Shown here piece after piece: positions 59,276 through 64,000 of a stretch of 64,000 bases of DNA (its first letter is position 1; every line of letters starts with the position of its first letter). The notes beneath the pieces were generated by a model. The model saw nothing but the letters and a program-made list of their open reading frames with translations, was not told where the DNA came from and made no database searches. The position numbers and the translations under genes are program-made. The stretch comes from Commensalibacter papalotli (GTDB lineage Bacteria > Pseudomonadota > Alphaproteobacteria > Acetobacterales > Acetobacteraceae): NCBI RefSeq assembly GCF_947179115.1, contig NZ_CAMXCI010000002.1, positions 292,793 to 356,792 of the forward strand, written 5' to 3'.

Positions 59276-60477
59276 TTTTTTTTCAAAGGAACGCCCACAT
59301 CTTGAGCGGCTTGGATATAGATTTGTACAAGCTTGTCAATTTGTTCAGTTGTATGTGCAGCAGCAATACTTGCGCGCAATAATGGGCGACTGTCAGGCGT
59401 TGCAGGAGGCAGGCTGAGGTTTATATATGCCCCCAATTCTAAGACTCTATTCCAAAAACGAGAGGCTTGAACAAGATCTTCTAAAATTACAGAGATGACA
59501 GAGCTAATATCAGGTCCTGTTAAGAAGCCCGCACTTTGTAATGCATGATAGAACCGAGATGCATTATCCATTAGTTTATGCATTAACTCAGGATGATTCT
59601 TGATAATCTCCAGATTAGCTTTGGTTGCAGCAATTACTTCAGGAGGTAAAGACGCTGTAAACATATAAGGTCGAGTGCAAAGGCGTAACAGATCCATTTG
59701 TGGATGATCTGAAACACAATATCCACCAACGGTACCTAGACTTTTAGAGAATGTACCAACGGTAAAGTCAATATCCGCTTCTACTTGATCTCGTTCAGCA
59801 ATTCCACGGCCATGTTCACCAAAAATACCAAAAGAATGTGCTTCATCAATCATTAAATAAGCATTTTCTTCTCTTTTAACTTGGGCAAATTCTTTTAGTG
59901 GAATAACATCACCAAACATAGAGTAAACGCCTTCGACGACAACCAGCTTAATGCCAGGAATATCGCCAAGCCTGCGCATACGTTTGCGCAAATCATCAGC
60001 GTCATTATGGCGAAAGCGAATAATCTGAGCTTGGCTCATACGACTGCCATCATAAATACTTGCATGACAATCAGCATCTAGGAACAGATAATCGTCTTTT
60101 CCTGCAAGGGTAGAGACCATACCCAAAGTTGCTTGATATCCTGTAGAGAACACCATACAAGAACGACGATTAAAAAATTTTGCTAAATCTTGTTCTAATT
60201 CTTGATGTAAAGAATAAGTACCATTAGCGATTCGTGAACCTGTCGTGCCAACCCCATATTGCATTGCTGCATCTGCAGCAGCATGACGTGCAGCATCTGA
60301 TTGGCTGAGGCCAAGGTAATTATTTGTGCCAAACAGCAAAGTTTCTTTACCATTAATGATTCCGATTGTAGCCGAAATCATCTTTTCAATCGTAGTACCA
60401 AAAGGATTATGTTCTGATATAGATGAGAGATGTGCAAAGGCAGTTTCAAGCGTTTTAAATTTGGTAAAAATATCCAT
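59272..60477 (-). CDS. spt: Serine palmitoyltransferase (alpha-oxoamine synthase)
   Basis: The PLP enzyme condenses L-serine with an acyl thioester to 3-ketosphinganine, the first step of sphingolipid synthesis. In the 401 residues the PLP lysine is Lys245 (TFSKSLG), the cofactor Asp and His are Asp211 and His214 (DEAHSFGIFGEHGRG) and the stacking His is His138 (DADCHAS). PFGTTIEKMISATIGIINGKE at the start fits bacterial SPTs better than KBL or BioF. It is the last gene of a minus-strand operon behind ACP and acyl-AMP ligase, a context seen in bacterial sphingolipid clusters. KBL/AONS are alternatives but lack this context. Confidence 0.88.
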   Translation of the reverse strand: MDIFTKFKTLETAFAHLSSISEHNPFGTTIEKMISATIGIINGKETLLFGTNNYLGLSQSDAARHAAADAAMQYGVGTTGSRIANGTYSLHQELEQDLAKFFNRRSCMVFSTGYQATLGMVSTLAGKDDYLFLDADCHASIYDGSRMSQAQIIRFRHNDADDLRKRMRRLGDIPGIKLVVVEGVYSMFGDVIPLKEFAQVKREENAYLMIDEAHSFGIFGEHGRGIAERDQVEADIDFTVGTFSKSLGTVGGYCVSDHPQMDLLRLCTRPYMFTASLPPEVIAATKANLEIIKNHPELMHKLMDNASRFYHALQSAGFLTGPDISSVISVILEDLVQASRFWNRVLELGAYINLSLPPATPDSRPLLRASIAAAHTTEQIDKLVQIYIQAAQDVGVPLKKN

Positions 60478-60491
60478 AAAAATTGAGCTTT

Positions 60492-60734
60492 TTACTTTAA
60501 TGAAATAATGGCTTCGGCAAGATCACGAATTGTGCGAACGTCTGTTAAACGATCCAAAGGAACAGAGACATCCAATTTGTCTTCAATTTCCATAACAAAA
60601 TTCATAACAGCCAACGAATCGAATTCTAGGTCTTCGATAATTTTGCTATCTGGAGTTATATTACGTGGAACTTTTGGATTTTCCATGAGTGTTTCTATAA
60701 TCGTTTGAGAAACGCTTTCAATCGTTTCAGTCAT
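60492..60734 (-). CDS. Dedicated acyl carrier protein of the sphingolipid set
   Basis: The 80-residue ACP has the phosphopantetheine attachment Ser40 in LEFDSLAVMNFVMEIED, replacing the typical DSLD. It differs from AcpP encoded at 45459-45701, so it is a separate carrier. It lies 14 bases before the SPT gene and 81 bases after the acyl-AMP ligase gene. It likely carries the acyl group made by the ligase to the SPT. The 60735-60815 spacer holds a palindrome CTTTTGATCAAAAG (60801-60814). Confidence 0.88.
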   Translation of the reverse strand: MTETIESVSQTIIETLMENPKVPRNITPDSKIIEDLEFDSLAVMNFVMEIEDKLDVSVPLDRLTDVRTIRDLAEAIISLK

Positions 60735-60815
60735 GACGGCATACCCTTTATAATTAGATTATATTAATAATGGCTGATTATTTTTAATTCTACAACCAGC
60801 CTTTTGATCAAAAGC

Positions 60816-62549
60816 TTAGGCGCTTATATTAAACTCTCCATCCAATAACATTTTGCGCGCACGTGCTCGGGTTAGTTTCCCTGATGATGTCTGAGGTAAA
60901 CTATGCGGAGGAACTAGGATTACAGAGACTTCAACCCCGTGTTGACGTCTGAATAGATTGACCATTTCTTCTTGCAATGTTTGACGGTCTTGAGGATCAA
61001 GAAAGCGACATTGTACTAATGCTACGATGGATTCGTGCTCATCGGTATCTACAGAAAAAACAGCAACATCACGACTTCTGAGTGCTGTAAAATGATGCTC
61101 TGCGGACCATTCTAAATCTTGAGGCCAAATATTACGTCCATTAATAATGATTAGATCTTTTTCACGTCCTGTAATCACTATTTCATTATTTAACATATAG
61201 CCAAGATCACCAGTTCTCAACCAACCATCAGCACTTAAAATACGTTTGGTTTCTTCTTCTTGATGAAAATAACCTTTCATCAAGCTGGGTCCACGAACGA
61301 AAACGCTTCCAACATGACGTTCTGGTAAAATATTTCCTTGCTCATCACGGACTTCCATTTCATGGCCAGGTAAAATAGGGCCACATAATACAAACGTGCG
61401 AACACTTTGATGAGGATCGTTGCAAGGTTTAGCAATTCCATCTGTTTCGAGAATATGCAAATCAACTGTATCTGTTTTTACCCCAGTATCCAAAGGAGCA
61501 AAGGTTAAAGCCAGTGTTGCTTCAGCCATACCATAACTGGCGACAAAAGCTTTTGGACTGAAACCATATTGTGCATATTGTATGGCAAATTGTTCTAGAA
61601 TATGAGACCGGATCATGTCACCGCCGATTCCAGCAGCTCTCCAACTTGAAAGATCTAGCTCCATAGTTGATGTGGGTGCTCGGCGTGCACAAAGCTCAAA
61701 TCCAAAAGATGGACTGTAAGATAAAGTGCCTTTGTTGCGACTGATAATATCTAACCAAACAAGCGGCCTTCTGGCAAAATCTCTTGTTGGGAGTAGATCA
61801 ATACTTAGTTGACAGGTTACTGGAGTAATGAAAAAACCAACTAATCCCATATCATGATAAAGAGGTAGCCAAGAAACGCAGCGATCGCCAGTTTCTCTGA
61901 CCACTAAACCATATTTTGCAATGGCATATACATTTGCCAGACACGCTTTTTGTGTCACAGCAACACCCATTGGGAAACGTGTGCTGCCAGATGAAAATTG
62001 TAAATAAGAAATATCATCACTATCAATAATTGGTAATTCAATATCTTTATCAGCTTTGATAGCCATAAGTTCTTCAGGAGTACCACCAAAACATAATGAG
62101 AACCCATCAATAATTTCTGGTGTCCAACTTTGTATGGTTTGTGCGGTGATGACTGCCTTAGCTGTGGCATTGTGTATCATGCCACGTAATGTATTAATAT
62201 ATGCAGATTTGCCAGCAAACGCTACAGGTAAAGGCATAGGAGCAGGGATAAGACCTGCATATTGGCAAGCAAAAAAGATGCGACTGAAATCGCTATCGCT
62301 TTCTGCAATAACAGCAACGCGATCCCCTTTTTTAAGGCCAAGAGTTAATAGTTTTCCAGCTGTTTCTTTGGCTTGTTCTTTTAACAAAGAATAAGGAAGT
62401 GATTCTAATAAAACTCCTTTGGCTGAATAAAAATTAATTCCAGACTGACCTTGTGCTGCATAATCTAAAGCCTCAGCAAGAGAAGTAAATTCACCTAGAC
62501 GTCGCTTTAAGCCAGATTCAGTCGGAGTTGGATAATTTGCTATTTCCAC
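60816..62549 (-). CDS. Fatty acyl-AMP ligase (FAAL-like)
   Basis: The enzyme activates a fatty acid as acyl-AMP and probably loads it on the adjacent ACP. I start at GTG 62549 (577 residues), preceded by GGTGGA; an in-frame TTG at 62576 would add nine residues. The AMP-forming core has LQFSSGSTRFPMGVAVTQ (A3), LPLYHDMGLVG, the SYGMAEATLAL segment (A5), and GWLRTGDLGYM (A7), plus the C-terminal subdomain with GREKDLIIINGRNIWPQDLE and the catalytic Lys in QTSSGKLTRARARK. The set FAAL-ACP-SPT is the core of bacterial sphingolipid clusters. Confidence 0.9.
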   Translation of the reverse strand: MEIANYPTPTESGLKRRLGEFTSLAEALDYAAQGQSGINFYSAKGVLLESLPYSLLKEQAKETAGKLLTLGLKKGDRVAVIAESDSDFSRIFFACQYAGLIPAPMPLPVAFAGKSAYINTLRGMIHNATAKAVITAQTIQSWTPEIIDGFSLCFGGTPEELMAIKADKDIELPIIDSDDISYLQFSSGSTRFPMGVAVTQKACLANVYAIAKYGLVVRETGDRCVSWLPLYHDMGLVGFFITPVTCQLSIDLLPTRDFARRPLVWLDIISRNKGTLSYSPSFGFELCARRAPTSTMELDLSSWRAAGIGGDMIRSHILEQFAIQYAQYGFSPKAFVASYGMAEATLALTFAPLDTGVKTDTVDLHILETDGIAKPCNDPHQSVRTFVLCGPILPGHEMEVRDEQGNILPERHVGSVFVRGPSLMKGYFHQEEETKRILSADGWLRTGDLGYMLNNEIVITGREKDLIIINGRNIWPQDLEWSAEHHFTALRSRDVAVFSVDTDEHESIVALVQCRFLDPQDRQTLQEEMVNLFRRQHGVEVSVILVPPHSLPQTSSGKLTRARARKMLLDGEFNISA

Positions 62550-62599
62550 AATTAAAATTCCACCAAGTTTATACAAACAATTGTTATACTCTGTTTATC

Positions 62600-63727
62600 T
62601 TACGCTTTTTTTAGATAATCAACAATTGCTTTTGCCCCAATGTGTGCAGTGGGACAGTTTAATGTTCCAAATGTATTGCGTATATAATCTTTTTGTAAAT
62701 GAAGAAAGTTTTTTTGTAAGATAAATGCTTCATTGATTATTTTAATAATATGATTAGGCGAGGATATAACAGGCCCCAAAGCCCAAGATTGATAATTTTC
62801 ATTACGCTTCCAGTGAATATTATGAGCGTTTAAAAATACACATGGTTTTAATTTAATCAGGAATTCATATAATTGGCTACTGACATCACCTAAATATAAA
62901 TCTGCTGCGATTGTATATGTCATATCTATGCTACGTTCACTTCCGAGATCAATTAAAATATGAGGATGCTGTTTGTAAGCTGCAAAAACCTCGTAATCTT
63001 TCGGTGATGGGGGGTAAAACAGTCTAAAGTGTGGCGCAAAAATAAGGTTATAGTGATTTTGCTCAGCGAATTGTATTAAAATTTTATGTCCAAATTTATG
63101 CCAAGAGGATAAATGTCGTTTAAAGTGCGGGTTATACAAAATGGTAGGTTTGTCATTGTTGAATAAAACAGGTTGAGGTTGCTTCCTTAATATATGAACA
63201 ATATCAAATTTCGCGTACACCCCTGTTTGGTATCGTCCAGGATGAAGAGAGTCTTGTTGTAGTAATCTTTGTTCAATCTTTTCACCTGCCATCAGGATAA
63301 AATCAAATTTACGCACATCTTTTGCGAACCCGACTGCTCTATCTCCTGCACCATGACGAGTCCATATGAGCTTCGGTTTGGTAATTCCAAATTGCTTTAA
63401 GTAAAGGGAGGTTCTCTCAGGGACAATAATAGCTGAAAATTTTTGAAAGAGATCACGGTTTAAATATAATGTTAGCAACTTTAAAATTGCATTGGTTCCA
63501 TGCAGCTTAATCCTTTTACGAACAAGACTTGGAAGGGAAAAAAGATGATAATGCAAATTGGTGTTGGGATATAAAGCAATAATAGACTGAATATAATTTA
63601 AGTGTTCATGAGTAGTGCACGCAATATGCACTTTGATATTAGGGTGTTTACGCGCTATCTCAATCGCAATCGGTAGCGAGTGTAAAGTTTGATGAGGTTG
63701 AGCAATATAAGAAAACAAAAGATTCAT
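62600..63727 (-). CDS. CDP-glycerol glycerophosphotransferase-like (TagB/TagF/SpsB) protein
   Basis: The 375-residue protein has the C-terminal pattern of the TagB/TagF polyol-phosphate transferase family: PTILYNPHFKRHLSSW, NLIFAPHFRLFY, AADLYLGDVSSQLYEFLIKLKPCVFLN (corresponding to 'itDYSSv.fDf...kPiify') and a glycan-donor-like N-terminal half. These enzymes transfer glycerol-phosphate or similar groups from a CDP donor. It is the first gene in the sphingolipid transcription unit (50 bases upstream of the ligase), so it may add a head group. There is no transmembrane segment. The acceptor and donor are inference. Confidence 0.75.
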   Translation of the reverse strand: MNLLFSYIAQPHQTLHSLPIAIEIARKHPNIKVHIACTTHEHLNYIQSIIALYPNTNLHYHLFSLPSLVRKRIKLHGTNAILKLLTLYLNRDLFQKFSAIIVPERTSLYLKQFGITKPKLIWTRHGAGDRAVGFAKDVRKFDFILMAGEKIEQRLLQQDSLHPGRYQTGVYAKFDIVHILRKQPQPVLFNNDKPTILYNPHFKRHLSSWHKFGHKILIQFAEQNHYNLIFAPHFRLFYPPSPKDYEVFAAYKQHPHILIDLGSERSIDMTYTIAADLYLGDVSSQLYEFLIKLKPCVFLNAHNIHWKRNENYQSWALGPVISSPNHIIKIINEAFILQKNFLHLQKDYIRNTFGTLNCPTAHIGAKAIVDYLKKA

Positions 63728-63850
63728 TAAAGATTAAAACCTTTATTAAGGTTAATGTCTGAACTTATAAAAATTAAAATTTTGTCAAAATTATAGAAAA
63801 ACAAAAAAAAATAAAAAAATTAAAAATAAGGGTTGATTAGTTATAATCTT

Positions 63851-64000
63851 TTGTGTAGATAAGTCTTCACGCCGACGATGTTAGCGTAATATACTTTCCG
63901 ACTGAGTGTTGGGGTGTTCATTGACAAGTAAATAGGATGAGAAGGGGATATGCTGGTAGCGTATTTGTCTTGGGACTGAGAGATTAGTTTTGGGGTGTTT
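63851..64000 (+). promoter_or_regulatory. Probable rRNA operon leader (boxA-like) at the window end
   Basis: This GC-richer noncoding stretch follows an AT-rich 120-base spacer, with no ORF. It contains TGTTCATTGACAA (63915-63927), similar to the rRNA antitermination boxA (TGCTCTTTGACAA), and a segment with AAGTAAATAGGATGAGAAGGG resembling alphaproteobacterial rRNA spacer/leader sequence. TTGGGGTGTT occurs twice (63909-63918, 63990-63999) and GACTGAG twice (63900-63906, 63974-63980), as if a boxA module were repeated. The 16S rRNA would begin beyond the right edge. This is pattern recognition only. Confidence 0.4.

Noticed and set aside
60801..60814. Palindrome CTTTTGATCAAAAG near the FAAL stop as a terminator
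   Set aside because: No loop and no following T run; could be chance in an AT-rich spacer, so only mentioned with the ACP gene.
63921..63926. TTGACA at the right edge as a promoter -35
   Set aside because: No suitable -10 at 16-18 bases; the sequence fits better as part of a boxA-like element.
1..64000. CRISPR arrays, insertion sequences, prophage or tRNA genes
   Set aside because: I saw no regular direct repeats with spacers, no transposase or integrase-like protein and no cloverleaf-type sequence in the gaps; absence is by eye and not by program.

Overview
The window is an AT-rich bacterial chromosome segment that I read as Acetobacteraceae (acetic acid bacteria), most likely Commensalibacter or a close relative. 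The reasons are a complete hopanoid cluster in hpnA-B-C-D-E-shc-hpnG order, a serine palmitoyltransferase/ACP/acyl-AMP ligase sphingolipid set, small alphaproteobacterial families (DUF3126-like, DUF2939-like), and a base composition by eye well under 45% G+C, which is unusual for the family except Commensalibacter-like symbionts. Genus is inference. I see no transposase, phage gene, integrase, CRISPR array or tRNA. Genes are dense and codon use looks uniform.

Layout: 0-4 kb holds the end of the 2-oxoglutarate dehydrogenase operon (sucA', sucB, lpd with an extra lipoyl domain). 4-9.2 kb holds an L,D-transpeptidase, small alphaproteobacterial proteins, an SH3-domain export protein and pyruvate kinase. 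9.2-12.9 kb (minus strand) holds a hybrid histidine kinase, prephenate dehydrogenase and an HpnL-like membrane protein. 13.1-21.4 kb is the hopanoid cluster, with an apparent terminator and new promoter between hpnC and hpnD. 21.5-31 kb is housekeeping: LOG hydrolase, MFS transporter, M20 peptidase, MTHFR-like protein, transglycosylase, folD, DAACS symporter, Nudix, secB. 31-37.6 kb has lapA-pyrF-trpF plus a membrane protein with a degenerate HMA-like domain, GNAT, divergent copZ/copA, and two small exported proteins, one with its signal peptide out of frame at an A8 tract. 37.7-43.4 kb has bioB, an acyl-CoA hydrolase/isomerase, and a four-gene cluster of unknown role (ferritin-like, OpuAC-like, methyltransferase, YdcF-like). 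43.5-48 kb is fabD-fabG-acpP-fabF-mltG. 48-50.3 kb has a SYLF protein, an inositol-monophosphatase-like enzyme and an ABM protein.

The most interesting part is 50.3-63.7 kb, a lipid island. Serine palmitoyltransferase, a dedicated ACP and a fatty acyl-AMP ligase start sphingoid-base synthesis. Around them are a lipid kinase, a Tam41-like (CDP-diacylglycerol synthase-like) nucleotidyltransferase, a TagB/TagF-like glycerophosphotransferase, a nucleotidyltransferase, a GT4 glycosyltransferase, a GINT1-like protein, a fatty acid hydroxylase-family enzyme, a metallophosphoesterase and an LptF/LptG permease pair. Together these suggest synthesis, head-group activation and export of a hydroxylated phospho- or glyco-sphingolipid. 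Ceramide synthase and 3-ketosphinganine reductase are not in the window, so they would have to lie elsewhere. The last ~150 bases look like the leader of an rRNA operon beginning beyond the right edge.
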